Source of the DNA: Cryobacterium algoricola
Lineage (GTDB): Bacteria > Actinomycetota > Actinomycetes > Actinomycetales > Microbacteriaceae
Length of the DNA: 51,680 nucleotides
Direction of reading: 5' to 3'
Assembly (NCBI RefSeq): GCF_004402485.1
Contig: NZ_SOFG01000007.1
Location: 1-51,680 of the forward strand
Shown: piece after piece, positions 40,118 to 49,117 of the stretch
How the letters are laid out: each line of letters starts with the position of its first letter
How positions within the stretch are numbered: the first letter of the stretch is position 1
Program-made: the position numbers and the translations under genes
The notes under the pieces: model-generated
Seen by the model: the letters and a program-made list of their open reading frames with translations, nothing else
Told to the model about the DNA's origin: nothing
Database searches by the model: none

Positions 40118-43100
40118 CTAGCGGAGCGAGGAGATGCCGAGTGCGATCTGCTTGAGGTTCCGGATCCGCTGCTCGTAGCGGGCGGCGAGCACGATCAGCA
40201 GGGTGCCGCCGATTCCGAGCCACAGCCACCAGGCGACGGCGGCGTAGGCGAGCGCGATCCACGGCCACAGCTGGGCGAGACCGTGCACGAGCAGCACCAC
40301 GGCGCCGAGGACGAACGGCGCCTGCAGCCGCTGACGGAGGCCGACCAGGAGCACGCCGAGCGCGAGCACGCCGAGTCCGACGACCCGCCAGAGCGGGCTC
40401 TCGGTCACGTCGAGCAGCAGCGATGGAACGAGTAGCACGACCAGGCCGGGCGCGAGCCACGGCCAGCTCCGCGCGGACGGCGTCGCCTCGAGGTGCAGCC
40501 AGCCGCTCGCGACGAGTGCGACGGCGAGTGGCACGCTCACGATCTCGATCGGGTGCGGCACGCCGTGACCGTAGCCGGCGAGCACCGCGACTCCGCCGGC
40601 AATGATGGCCAGCCAGGCCACCCAGCGACCGCCGCGGCTCGGGTCGAGCTGGAACAGCGTGACGTGCACGGCGGAGAAGGTCCACGCGAGCAGCACCACG
40701 CGGATCGTCGCGAGCGGCTCGTAGCCGAGTGCGGCGACTTCGGCCCCGAGCACGCTGGCCATCGCCAGGACGACGAGACCGTAGCCGGTCAGGATCGCCG
40801 CGGCATCCGTCCCTGGAGCCCGCTGCGGACCAGGCGGCGTCAGACCGGGCAGTGCACCGGTGAAGCGGATGCCGTCGCGTGCGCCGCCGCCGCCGGTGCC
40901 GCCGGTGCCGTCGGTGCCGTCGGGCGCGCGGTCGCCGACGGCAGCGGGGAGCCCGGCGAGGGTGCCCCGGCGGACCCCGGCCACGAGAATGATTCCGGTC
41001 GCGGTCGTCAGGACGGCAGCGGGTAACAGCCAGCCCTCGAGCCGGGAGTCCGGCCCGTCCGGGACGCTGTCGAGGAGCGGGCTCACCCGGTTCAGGGCGG
41101 TGAGCAGTACGGCGACGAGTCCGGCGGCGACGGCCGACCAGGCCAGCGGGTGCCACGCCGGTGCTGCGCTGAGTGCGGCGCCGCCGATCGCGAGCGCGCC
41201 GCCGAGAGCGAGCACGAGGATCGGGCGGAGCAGGGACCCGTCCGGTGCCTGCGGGAGCGTGGCGCTCGGGAGTACGGCGAGCAGGAGGCCGGCCTGGATC
41301 CAGAACTGGGTCGACCGGGCCGCGCCCGCGCCCGGAAGGGGGTCGCGAAAGAAGTCAGCCGCGAGGAGACGTCCGGCGACGATCGCGAGTCCGACGGGCA
41401 CCGTCACGATCTCGAGCGGAACCGGGACGCCGTGCAGGTACCCGCCGATCAGTGCCACGCCGGCCCCGCTGAGGGCGGCCCAGGCGAGGGCGCGGCCCTC
41501 GGGGGTGCGGTCCCACCGGATCAGGCCGACGTGCACGGCCGCGCAGGCGAGGGCGAGCAGTACGACGCGCGGGGCGGCGAGCGGGATCTCGTCGGGGGCC
41601 GCTGCAGCGAGGCTCAGGACCTCGGCGAGTGCGCCGAAGGTGATGGCGAGCGTGAGCAGGCCGTAGCCGGTGCGCACCGCGAGCCGGGCGGTGATGTGGG
41701 CGTCACCGGCAGCCGAGGCGTCCCCGAGCATCCGTCGCCCGGATCGTGCGCTGAGGATTCCGGCGACCACGAGAACCAGCAGCGCGGGCAGGAGCCAGGC
41801 CTCGATGAGCAGGCCCGCGTCCTCGGGGCCGCGGAGGAGTGCCACGATCCGGCCGCCACTCGTCACGAGGAGCCCGAGGGCGCCGCTCGCCGTGGCCGCC
41901 GCGAGGTACCCGGACCGCGGAGGGGTCCAGCGCACGGCGCAGCCCACAAGGAGCAGTACGGCCGAGGTACCGGCGACCGCGAGCGGGCGGGCGAGCGCGC
42001 CGGTTCCGGAGACGAGCGCGAGGGGCACGAGCGCGACGAGCAGCCCGGCGAGGGTGAGCCAGCCGGCGACGGGGCTCCCGGCGGTCCGGCGGTCGACCAG
42101 GCCGAAGCGGCGGATGAGCGCGGCGAGCACGAGCAGGACCGCCGCGACGGGCAGGACATAGGGTTCCAGGGCCTCGGTTCCCGACCGGGAGAGGCCGAGC
42201 CAGAGGCCCGCGATCCCGAGGCAGAGCGCGACCCAGCCGAGGTGGCGTCGCGGGGAGCGCGAACCGAACAGCCCGTCGGAGGCGATCGCGGCCAGGAGCG
42301 CGGCGAGGCCGGCGAGGAGGAGCGCGACCCAGCCGAGCGGGCGGCCCGTGGCGATCGCAGTGATCGTTGCCGGGCCGAGCACGAGCAGCGCACCGGCCTC
42401 GAGGGCGAGCCGGTCGGAGGGGCGGCGGGGCATCGACGGGGGTGTTCCGGGCGGCGTGCGCGACCCGAGCGACCCGAGCGTGAGCCCGAGGGCACAGCAG
42501 AGGATGGCGGCGGCAGGCGCGGCGACGTCGGCGACGGTGGTGGGGGCATCCGTCGCCCGGAGCACGGCGCCAAGGAGCAGGAGCAGCACCGGGGCGAGCG
42601 CGACGATCGCGGTGAGGCGCTCGATGGGTGCACCGACCCGGTTTCCGCGGAGGGCGAGCCAGAGAGCGGCGGCGGCGAGCAGAACCGCGGTGTGGATGAT
42701 GCCCGCGACCGGTTCGGGCTGCAGCAGGTCGGCGCGTCCGGCGGGGTCGAGGGCCGCGGCGAGGCTCGCGACCGCCAGGGCGAAGGCCAGGATCGTGGGG
42801 GCGAGCAGGGTGCGGAACGCCCAGCGGCGCTCGGTGGGCTGCACCCACCGGGGCAACGGAACGGCGAAGAAGAGCTGGAGGAGCGCGGTCGCGGCGGTGA
42901 GGCCGCGCAATTGATCCACGAGCAGCACCGATGCCGGTGGGCGGGCGCCGAGGGTGAGCGCCCACGGTGCGACGACGGCGGCGAGCAGGGTGAGCAGGAC
43001 CGCGCCCGCGAGCAGTGCGCCTCGCCCCTGCGCTCGTCGGCCGCGTGCGGGCTGGTCGGCGGGTCCGGAGACGTTCGCTTCCTGGCCGGCGCCGAGCAGG

Positions 43101-45193
43101 CCGCGGGCGAAGACGAGCGCGAGGATGCCGGCGGCCGTGCCGATCCACCAGGTGTCCGAGCGCGCCCAGCCGACCAGGAAACCGAGGGAGATGCTCACGA
43201 TGACGAGCGCGAGCACGATCGGACGGAGGGATCCGAGCGGCAGGCGGCCGTGCTGGTGCGCGAAGAGAGCGAGTAGGGCGCCCGCGCCCACCAGCGCGAA
43301 GAGCGCGGTGACGAGCCACAGCAGGCCCGAAACCGGCCCGGTGAACGGCACCGCGAGCACGAGAGTCGCAGCGAACAACGCGGCGACGAGGCGTGCGCGG
43401 GCGCGCAGCAGCCCCCCGGCGCGCCAGCTGGCGGCGGCGAGGGCGCCGGCGACGACAAGGGCGCCAAGGGCCCAGAGACTGGTCGCACCGACCGGGTTGT
43501 CCAGCTCGTCGAACCAGGAGAGGAGCGGATTGAACGTGGTGCCCGGGTCGCTGGAGAACACCGTCAGGCCGCGCACGACCGCGACACCGAGCGGCCACGC
43601 CGCCGCAGAGAGCGTCGTCGCGAGGCCGAAATAGCCCGCCGCAAGTGCTGCGGTCAGGGCGGCGACGCGCTCGGCGGTGCGCCGGGCTCCGGTGGCGCGG
43701 TTGGACAGGAACTCCAGGCCGAGCGCAAGGGCCAGCGCGACCAGCAGGGGCGCTGTGACGAGCAGCGGCATGGTGCTGGTGCGGATCGCGATGATCAGGG
43801 CGATCAGCGAGAGCGCGAGCGCCGCGACGGCCGAGCAGAAGCACGCGAAGACGAGCGATCCGGCACCCGGGGCCGGAAGCGCCGAGCGCACCCCGACGAC
43901 CATGGCCGCGTGCACGGCCGCGACGAGCGCGACCGCGCCGAGCAGCCAGAGCGGGGCGACCTCGCTGCCCGGGTCGACGAAGAGGGCCGTTGCGAGCGCG
44001 CCGAGCAGCGACACGACGGCGAAACCGAACACGATCGCCCGCTCGGGCGCCCGGTCGGCACCGGGTCGGCGACCGGCCGGCGCAGCGGCACCCGTCGATG
44101 GTGACACCCGTGTGAAGCGGTGGATGAGCGCGCCGACGGCTGCCCCGAGGCACGCGAGGTAGACCCGGGTCACTCCGTCCTGGCCGACGGCCGCGGCGGA
44201 GACGAGCAGGCCGAGACCGGGCGCGGCGGCCGCGAAGCCGGCGACGCTCGCGACCCGCAGACCGGACACGGCGTTCCAACCGAGGAACAGCACGGTGCAG
44301 AGGAGGAGCGTCACTCCCCAATAGCCGTCGGCCTCTGTCGCGCCGAGCCCGAAGAGGTCGTTCTGGCGGAGGGACCAGGCGTCGAGCAGCACGAGCACGA
44401 CCGCGAGGGCGCCGATGCCCTCCGCCGTGACCCCGAGACCGCGCCGCTTGAGCAGCGCGGCCGTGACCAGTGCCCCGGCGGTGAACGCCCCGACGATGAG
44501 GGAGCGCACGAGGAGCCCGGCGAAGATCCACGCCACCGTGAGGAAGAAGATCGCGGCGACGGACACGAGCGTGACCCCGACCAGGAGCAGCAGGATCTGC
44601 ACGCTCGACCGTTTCGGCGGGAGCGACGGGTCCCGCAGCGCCGGTGCGGACTGCGGGGGTGCCTGCCGCGGCGGGGACGGGCGGGGCGTGGATTGGCTGG
44701 GCGGCGACTGGTGGGGCTGCGTGGACATCGCGGGCGCGGACAGGGAGGGCGCCGGCGTCGCGTGCGCGGACGGAACCGGCACCGAAGAAGCGGTCGAAGC
44801 CGCACCCGCGATCGGGACGACCAGGGGAGCAGTCGCGGACGGTTGGGGCAGCCAGGACAGGGGAGGCGCCGGAGCGGGCGCGGTCGGCGTCCGCTGCACT
44901 TGCTGGGCGGCGGCCCGGGCCTGGGCGGCGTCGAAACGCAGCCGCCCGATCAGTGCGACGCGCCGGTCGAACAGTTTCGCGGCATCCGTTGACACGGCGA
45001 GAAGGTCTGCGGCGACCGGATGCCGCAGGTCGAGCCCGCAGGACGGGCACCCGTATGGTGCGAGCGGGGTCTGGCAGGCCGGGCACAGGGTCGTGTCGGT
45101 CAGGTCGCGGAGCGCGCCGGGCCAGAGCACCGTGCCCGCGTACTGTGCGAACGGATCGGGTACGGCGGAATCGCCGCCGGCCGGTTCTGACAT
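40118..45193 (-). CDS. Giant zinc-ribbon polytopic membrane protein (SCO7613-like)
   Basis: The 1691-residue protein begins with a zinc ribbon (Cys37, Cys40, Cys49, Cys52, pattern CPAC...CPSCG). A Pro/Ser/Ala-rich linker follows to about residue 205, then a very long array of hydrophobic segments, several dozen in number, to the C-terminus. This matches large actinobacterial membrane proteins annotated as SCO7613 C-terminal-domain proteins, whose function is not known. No transport or enzyme motif was seen. Two short Gly/Thr-rich loops come from 9-base DNA repeats (for example near 40888-40930). It is one uninterrupted frame. Confidence 0.8.
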   Translation of the reverse strand: MSEPAGGDSAVPDPFAQYAGTVLWPGALRDLTDTTLCPACQTPLAPYGCPSCGLDLRHPVAADLLAVSTDAAKLFDRRVALIGRLRFDAAQARAAAQQVQRTPTAPAPAPPLSWLPQPSATAPLVVPIAGAASTASSVPVPSAHATPAPSLSAPAMSTQPHQSPPSQSTPRPSPPRQAPPQSAPALRDPSLPPKRSSVQILLLLVGVTLVSVAAIFFLTVAWIFAGLLVRSLIVGAFTAGALVTAALLKRRGLGVTAEGIGALAVVLVLLDAWSLRQNDLFGLGATEADGYWGVTLLLCTVLFLGWNAVSGLRVASVAGFAAAAPGLGLLVSAAAVGQDGVTRVYLACLGAAVGALIHRFTRVSPSTGAAAPAGRRPGADRAPERAIVFGFAVVSLLGALATALFVDPGSEVAPLWLLGAVALVAAVHAAMVVGVRSALPAPGAGSLVFACFCSAVAALALSLIALIIAIRTSTMPLLVTAPLLVALALALGLEFLSNRATGARRTAERVAALTAALAAGYFGLATTLSAAAWPLGVAVVRGLTVFSSDPGTTFNPLLSWFDELDNPVGATSLWALGALVVAGALAAASWRAGGLLRARARLVAALFAATLVLAVPFTGPVSGLLWLVTALFALVGAGALLALFAHQHGRLPLGSLRPIVLALVIVSISLGFLVGWARSDTWWIGTAAGILALVFARGLLGAGQEANVSGPADQPARGRRAQGRGALLAGAVLLTLLAAVVAPWALTLGARPPASVLLVDQLRGLTAATALLQLFFAVPLPRWVQPTERRWAFRTLLAPTILAFALAVASLAAALDPAGRADLLQPEPVAGIIHTAVLLAAAALWLALRGNRVGAPIERLTAIVALAPVLLLLLGAVLRATDAPTTVADVAAPAAAILCCALGLTLGSLGSRTPPGTPPSMPRRPSDRLALEAGALLVLGPATITAIATGRPLGWVALLLAGLAALLAAIASDGLFGSRSPRRHLGWVALCLGIAGLWLGLSRSGTEALEPYVLPVAAVLLVLAALIRRFGLVDRRTAGSPVAGWLTLAGLLVALVPLALVSGTGALARPLAVAGTSAVLLLVGCAVRWTPPRSGYLAAATASGALGLLVTSGGRIVALLRGPEDAGLLIEAWLLPALLVLVVAGILSARSGRRMLGDASAAGDAHITARLAVRTGYGLLTLAITFGALAEVLSLAAAAPDEIPLAAPRVVLLALACAAVHVGLIRWDRTPEGRALAWAALSGAGVALIGGYLHGVPVPLEIVTVPVGLAIVAGRLLAADFFRDPLPGAGAARSTQFWIQAGLLLAVLPSATLPQAPDGSLLRPILVLALGGALAIGGAALSAAPAWHPLAWSAVAAGLVAVLLTALNRVSPLLDSVPDGPDSRLEGWLLPAAVLTTATGIILVAGVRRGTLAGLPAAVGDRAPDGTDGTGGTGGGGARDGIRFTGALPGLTPPGPQRAPGTDAAAILTGYGLVVLAMASVLGAEVAALGYEPLATIRVVLLAWTFSAVHVTLFQLDPSRGGRWVAWLAIIAGGVAVLAGYGHGVPHPIEIVSVPLAVALVASGWLHLEATPSARSWPWLAPGLVVLLVPSLLLDVTESPLWRVVGLGVLALGVLLVGLRQRLQAPFVLGAVVLLVHGLAQLWPWIALAYAAVAWWLWLGIGGTLLIVLAARYEQRIRNLKQIALGISSLR

Positions 45194-45314
45194 CCTTGCC
45201 CCTCGCTAGATGTGGACTGCCCCCACAGGCTATCGTGCGGCCGCAGGCACGCGGCGGCCCCCGTTCGGCCTGTGGAGAACCGCTTCCGTCTCCCACCCCT
45301 CGCCCCCTCTCGTT

Positions 45315-45377
45315 CCGCGAGAGCGGAGTTGTGGCCCTCAAACCAGCGTTTTAAGGGCCATAACTCCGCTCTCGCGG
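45315..45377. repeat. Long intergenic inverted repeat F
   Basis: 24-base arms (45315-45338 and 45354-45377) pair with one mismatch. The arm starts CCGCGAGAGCGGAGTT, sharing its outer ten bases with repeat B. The centre can pair further (AAAC/GTTT). It lies 42 bases past the stop of the minus-strand hydrolase, with no T-run. Confidence 0.9.
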
Positions 45378-45418
45378 GAGGTCGAGCGGATGCGCGGGGA
45401 GCGGAGCGCGGGAGGGGG

Positions 45419-46234
45419 CTAGAGGCCGTTGGAGGTGAGCCAGTCCAGGAGCACGCGCTCGAACTCCTCGGGACGCTCGACGCTCGGGAGGTGCGCGGTG
45501 TCGCGGAAGGTGCAGCCGCTCGCGAAGGGCAGCGTCGACAGCAGGTACTCGTACTGGGCGAGCGCCGGCGTCACGTCGAACTCGCCGACCGTCACGAGCG
45601 CGGGAACCTCGATGTCGATCACCCGGTTGCTCGCGGGCGGTTCGAGCGGGATCGGCACCGGACTCTCCTCGGCGTGCACAACGTTGACCCGGTTGAGCGC
45701 GTACGCCGTCGACACGAACTCGGGGTCGAGGGCCTTCTCGTCCCTGGTCGGCCCGATCGCCCAGAGCGCGACCTCGAGCCGGGCGAGCCGGTGCCAGTCC
45801 CGGGCGTCGAAGGCCTCGTCGAGCTCGTCGAAGCGGGCATCCTCGAGCTCGGTGAGCTCGACCTCGGGGAACCCGCTCGGGCCGGACCCGATCGTGACGA
45901 GCCCCGCGACCCGGTCCGGGCTCTCCACGGCGATGTCGATCGCGATCGACCCTCCGCGCGAGCAGCCGATGAGGGTCGCGGACGCAATGCCGAGATGGTC
46001 GAGCAGGGCGAGCGCATCCGCCCGGTTGGAGAACGCGACGTTCTCGGTCGAGGTCTGCCCGAAGCCGCGCGAGTCGAACCGCACCACGAAGTGCTTCGCG
46101 GCGAGTGCAGCGACCTGGGGGTCCCACATCCGCAGGTTCGCGATCCCGGCGTGCAGCAGCAGGATCGCCGGTGACGACAGCGCGCCCTCGGTCTCGTAGT
46201 AGAGCGACGCACCCGGAACGCTGAGATGAGGCAT
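45419..46234 (-). CDS. Alpha/beta fold hydrolase
   Basis: The 271-residue hydrolase has the nucleophile elbow GCSRGGS (serine in GxSxG), the oxyanion loop LLHAGIANLRMWDPQ, the likely acid in TVGEFDVTP and the catalytic His in DTAHLPSVE. The RFDSRGFGQT stretch is typical of 3-oxoadipate enol-lactonase-like and related esterases. The substrate is not determined. The ATG at 46234 is six bases after TACGCT, so the mRNA is probably leaderless; upstream in-frame starts would add a low-complexity tail. Confidence 0.9.
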   Translation of the reverse strand: MPHLSVPGASLYYETEGALSSPAILLLHAGIANLRMWDPQVAALAAKHFVVRFDSRGFGQTSTENVAFSNRADALALLDHLGIASATLIGCSRGGSIAIDIAVESPDRVAGLVTIGSGPSGFPEVELTELEDARFDELDEAFDARDWHRLARLEVALWAIGPTRDEKALDPEFVSTAYALNRVNVVHAEESPVPIPLEPPASNRVIDIEVPALVTVGEFDVTPALAQYEYLLSTLPFASGCTFRDTAHLPSVERPEEFERVLLDWLTSNGL

Positions 46235-46240
46235 GCTTCG

Positions 46241-46309
46241 AGCGTACGGCGGCGGCGTGACCGCTGGCAAGGAACCGGCTCCCGCTGCGGCCGAACTGTC
46301 CCCTAATCT
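46241..46309. promoter_or_regulatory. Divergent leaderless promoters of hydrolase and AEC genes
   Basis: The 82-base gap between two divergent starts has a minus-strand TACGCT (46241-46246) six bases before the hydrolase ATG. It also has a plus-strand TAATCT (46304-46309) seven bases before the AEC ATG. Both start codons would be at or next to the first base of the mRNA. Confidence 0.5.
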
Positions 46310-46316
46310 GGGAGTA

Positions 46317-47276
46317 ATGAGCGGCGTCCTGGTCGGGTTCTCCATCATCGGATTCGTGATCCTGGTGGGCTACCTCATCGAGCGTGCGGGGTTCGCCGGC
46401 CCCTCGGCGGGGTTCGTGCTCAACCGGGTTGCGTTCTTCGTGGCGATGCCCGCGTTGCTGTTCACGGTGTTGAGCCGCACGGATGTCCGGGTCGTGTTCT
46501 CCCGCTTCCTCCTGACGACCCTGTGCAGCGTCCTGATCGTGGTGGCCCTGTACCTGGTCGCGAGCCGGTTCCTCGGCCGCGGCAGCGGTCAAGGCGCGGT
46601 GCCGCGCCGGGACCGGGTCGCCGAGACGGTGCTCGGGGCCGCCGGCGCCAGCTACGTCAACTCGAACAACATCGGCCTGCCCGTTGCGATCTACGTGCTC
46701 GGCAGCGCGCACTACGTCGCCCCGGTGCTGCTCCTGCAGTTGCTCTTGTTCGCCCCGATCGTGCTCGGCATCCTGGACGTCACCACGAGCGGGCGGCTCT
46801 CGTTCCGGGCGGTCGCGACCCAGCCGCTGCGGAACCCGATGATCCTCGCGTCGCTGTGCGGGCTCATCGTGGCGGTGTTCGGCATCCCGATCCCGGAGGC
46901 CGTGTTCGCTCCCCTCGACATTCTCGGCGGGGCCGGCGTGCCGATGGTCCTCCTCGCGTTCGGCATGTCGCTGCACGGCGACCGGGTGCTGCGGCCGGGG
47001 TCAGGCCGGCGCCAGGTCGTGCTCGCCGCCGTGCTCAAGATCGCCGTGATGCCGGTCGTCGCGTGGGCCCTCGGCCGGTTCGTCTTCGACCTCTCACCCG
47101 CGGAGCTCTTCGCCGTGGTGAGCGTGGCCGCGTTGCCGACCGCGCAGAACGTCTTCAACTTCGCGGCGCGGTACAACCGGGGCACGATCGTCGCGCGCGA
47201 CACCGTGCTGATCACGACGCTCGCCGCTGTGCCGGCGCTGATCGTGGTCGCCGCGCTACTCGCGCCGGTCGCGTAG
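46317..47276 (+). CDS. AEC family (auxin efflux carrier-type) transporter
   Basis: The 319-residue inner-membrane protein has about ten spans and the AEC/malate-permease features: an N-terminal five-span half, NSNNIGLPVAIYVLG with the conserved Asn/Gly/Pro break, and ALPTAQNVFNFAARYN in the second half. It probably exports or imports a small organic acid with ion coupling; the substrate is unknown. The ATG at 46317 follows TAATCT by seven bases. It converges on the next gene with only 12 bases between stops. Confidence 0.9.
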   Translation: MSGVLVGFSIIGFVILVGYLIERAGFAGPSAGFVLNRVAFFVAMPALLFTVLSRTDVRVVFSRFLLTTLCSVLIVVALYLVASRFLGRGSGQGAVPRRDRVAETVLGAAGASYVNSNNIGLPVAIYVLGSAHYVAPVLLLQLLLFAPIVLGILDVTTSGRLSFRAVATQPLRNPMILASLCGLIVAVFGIPIPEAVFAPLDILGGAGVPMVLLAFGMSLHGDRVLRPGSGRRQVVLAAVLKIAVMPVVAWALGRFVFDLSPAELFAVVSVAALPTAQNVFNFAARYNRGTIVARDTVLITTLAAVPALIVVAALLAPVA

Positions 47277-47288
47277 CGTCCCGGACTG

Positions 47289-47921
47289 TCAGACCCGCGG
47301 GCGGCGGTAGGCGGATGCCGGCGGCCGGGTCAGCCACGGACGGAGCCACCGCGTGATCCACGGCATCACGAGCAGCGTCATCGTGGGCGCCATCACGAGG
47401 GTCGTCAGCAGGATGCGGGGCACGATCGGAAAGCCGCCCCACTCGGGGATCGCGAGGGTGACGAGGAACGTGAAGACGACATTCGTCGGAAAGAAGCCGA
47501 GGCCGATCGCGACCGTCTGCTTCCACTGCGAGGGCTGATAGATGCTCGAGTCCGCGCCCTCCTGCGGGGTGTCGAACCAGCCTTCGATGCCGGTGCGCTT
47601 CTGCACCCGGGCGTCGAGGATGTAGTCGACGCCCTGGGCGAGCCACTCGGCGCGTTCATCGGACCCTTCCCAGGCATCCAGGGAATCGGAGTTGTCGAAG
47701 CGGTAGAGCATGTGCCAGCTGAGCGAGTCCGCGCTCGTGCGCACCCAGCCGGAGCCGAGGAACCCGGGGAACGCACTCGCGAGGTCCATGCCCTGCTGGG
47801 CCCAGTGGGTCGCCTCGGGGATCCGGGTGGGCTGCACGCGGCGGGTGATGGAGACGGTGATGGAATCGGACGGCCCGGCCGCCGCCGGATTGCCATCATT
47901 CCCCGGCGATGCGGAAGACAT
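47289..47921 (-). CDS. ABM-domain protein with two C-terminal membrane spans
   Basis: The 210-residue protein has an antibiotic-biosynthesis-monooxygenase-type ferredoxin-like domain (about residues 22-115, with SWHMLYRFDNSDSLDAWEGS). Two hydrophobic spans follow (about 137-160 and 167-187) and a basic tail. Such fusions are common in bacteria and their activity is unproven; a heme- or cofactor-free oxygenase role cannot be assumed. The ATG at 47921 is preceded by GATACT and six bases, consistent with a leaderless transcript. Confidence 0.88.
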   Translation of the reverse strand: MSSASPGNDGNPAAAGPSDSITVSITRRVQPTRIPEATHWAQQGMDLASAFPGFLGSGWVRTSADSLSWHMLYRFDNSDSLDAWEGSDERAEWLAQGVDYILDARVQKRTGIEGWFDTPQEGADSSIYQPSQWKQTVAIGLGFFPTNVVFTFLVTLAIPEWGGFPIVPRILLTTLVMAPTMTLLVMPWITRWLRPWLTRPPASAYRRPRV

Positions 47922-47986
47922 GCATCCAGTATCCTCGACGGCCGCGGTCCCGGTCGAGCCCCCACCGCATCCTTCCGCTCAGGCAT

Positions 47987-48120
47987 CCCCGTGCGGCGGT
48001 ATGGTTCCGAATTCAGGAGTTGAGCCCCACAGGTGCTCGAACTCAGCGGATGTGCGGCACTGGTCTGCGACCCGGGGGACCGCACTCGAGCTCAACTCCT
48101 GAATTCGGAACCACACGGGG
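47987..48120. repeat. Long intergenic inverted repeat G with a 66-base loop
   Basis: Perfect 23-base inner arms (48002-48024 and 48091-48113, containing TTCCGAATTCAGGAGTTGAG) are extended by outer CCCCGTG/CACGGGG pairs (47987-47993, 48114-48120) with a bulge on the left side. The 66-base loop is larger than in the other repeats. The element lies 32 bases after the exonuclease III stop and before the ABM gene start. Confidence 0.9.
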
Positions 48121-48151
48121 CCGGTAGAGCCATGCGGGTCGAGCGGCTCGA

Positions 48152-48988
48152 CTAGAAGATCATTGGGCGGTCGTCGTCCTCGTCGTCGAGGGTGAGGTCG
48201 ACGACGACGGGCACGTGGTCACTCGGTGCGTCGCCCTTGCGCTCGTTCCGGTGGATGCTTGCGTCCGTGACGAGGTCGGTGAACGCCGGCGAGCCGAGAA
48301 TGAAGTCGATGCGGAGGCCCTCATTGCGCGGGAACCGCAGCTGTTTGTAGTCCCAGTAGGTGAAGCCCTCCGGAACGAGGGGGCGCACCGGGTCGGTGAG
48401 CCCCGCGGCGGCGAAGGCCTCGAAGGCGGCCCGTTCCGGCGGTGAGATGTGCGTCGACACCCCGGGGATCAGCGTCGGGTCGCCGACGTCGGAGTCGAGC
48501 GGGGCGACGTTCCAGTCGCCCATCAGCGCGAGGGCGAGATCGGGGCGGGCGGCGAGTTCGGCGCGGGTGTGCCCGTCGAGCTTGGCGAGCCAGTCGAGCT
48601 TGTAGGCGTAGTGCGGGTCGTCGAGCGCGCGCCCGTTCGGTACGTAGAGGCTCCAGAGTCGCAGGTCGTTGACCGTGACCCCGAGCGCCCGGGCCTCGAG
48701 CGGCAGCCCGGGGCCCTCCTGGCCTTTGAGGAAGCCGGGCATGCCGGGGAAGCTCGTGGCGACATCCGTCATAGGGTGCCTGCTCGCGAAGGCGACGCCG
48801 TTCCACTGGCTGAGGCCGTGGATGGCGAGCTCGTAGCCGGCCTCCTCGAAGACGTCGGAGGGGAACTGCTCCGGCTTGCACTTGATCTCCTGCATGGCGA
48901 GCACGTCGATGTCCTCGCGCACGAGCCAGTCGACGACACGGGCGGAGCGGGCTCGGATGGAGTTGACGTTCCAGGTGGCGATGCGCAT
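48152..48988 (-). CDS. xthA: Exodeoxyribonuclease III
   Basis: The 278-residue Mg-dependent repair nuclease of the AP-endonuclease family cuts at abasic sites and trims 3' ends. Asn7 (TWNVNS), Glu34 (QEIKC), the YVPNG loop, GDWNVAP (Asp/Asn) and the C-terminal SDHVPV (Asp-His) complete the active site. The length is normal. The ATG at 48988 lies six bases after TAGGCT, so the message is likely leaderless. The C-terminus has a short acidic tail (DDEDDD). Confidence 0.94.
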   Translation of the reverse strand: MRIATWNVNSIRARSARVVDWLVREDIDVLAMQEIKCKPEQFPSDVFEEAGYELAIHGLSQWNGVAFASRHPMTDVATSFPGMPGFLKGQEGPGLPLEARALGVTVNDLRLWSLYVPNGRALDDPHYAYKLDWLAKLDGHTRAELAARPDLALALMGDWNVAPLDSDVGDPTLIPGVSTHISPPERAAFEAFAAAGLTDPVRPLVPEGFTYWDYKQLRFPRNEGLRIDFILGSPAFTDLVTDASIHRNERKGDAPSDHVPVVVDLTLDDEDDDRPMIF

Positions 48989-48994
48989 GCGCCC

Positions 48995-49000
48995 AGCCTA
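48995..49000 (-). promoter_or_regulatory. Leaderless -10 box of xthA
   Basis: TAGGCT on the minus strand is followed by GGGCGC and the ATG at 48988, without a ribosome-binding site. It is the same arrangement as at 11816 and 38407. Confidence 0.5.
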
Positions 49001-49044
49001 TTTGACGGATGCCGCAGCTCGCGTTTGCCGGCACGGCTCCGTGA

Positions 49045-49095
49045 GGTGTCGCAGATCGACGTTCGCGGGACGTGGGAACCTCGATCTGCGACACC
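49045..49095. repeat. Long intergenic inverted repeat H (copy of I)
   Basis: 20-base arms (49045-49064 and 49076-49095, one mismatch) flank the 11-base loop GCGGGACGTGG. The left arm contains TGTCGCAGATCGACGTTC. It starts 23 bases after the fruA stop. Arms and loop are almost the same, base for base, as repeat I at 51325-51381 on the other side of fruA. Confidence 0.9.
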
Positions 49096-49117
49096 GCACG
49101 GCGCGCGGGTGCCGGCC

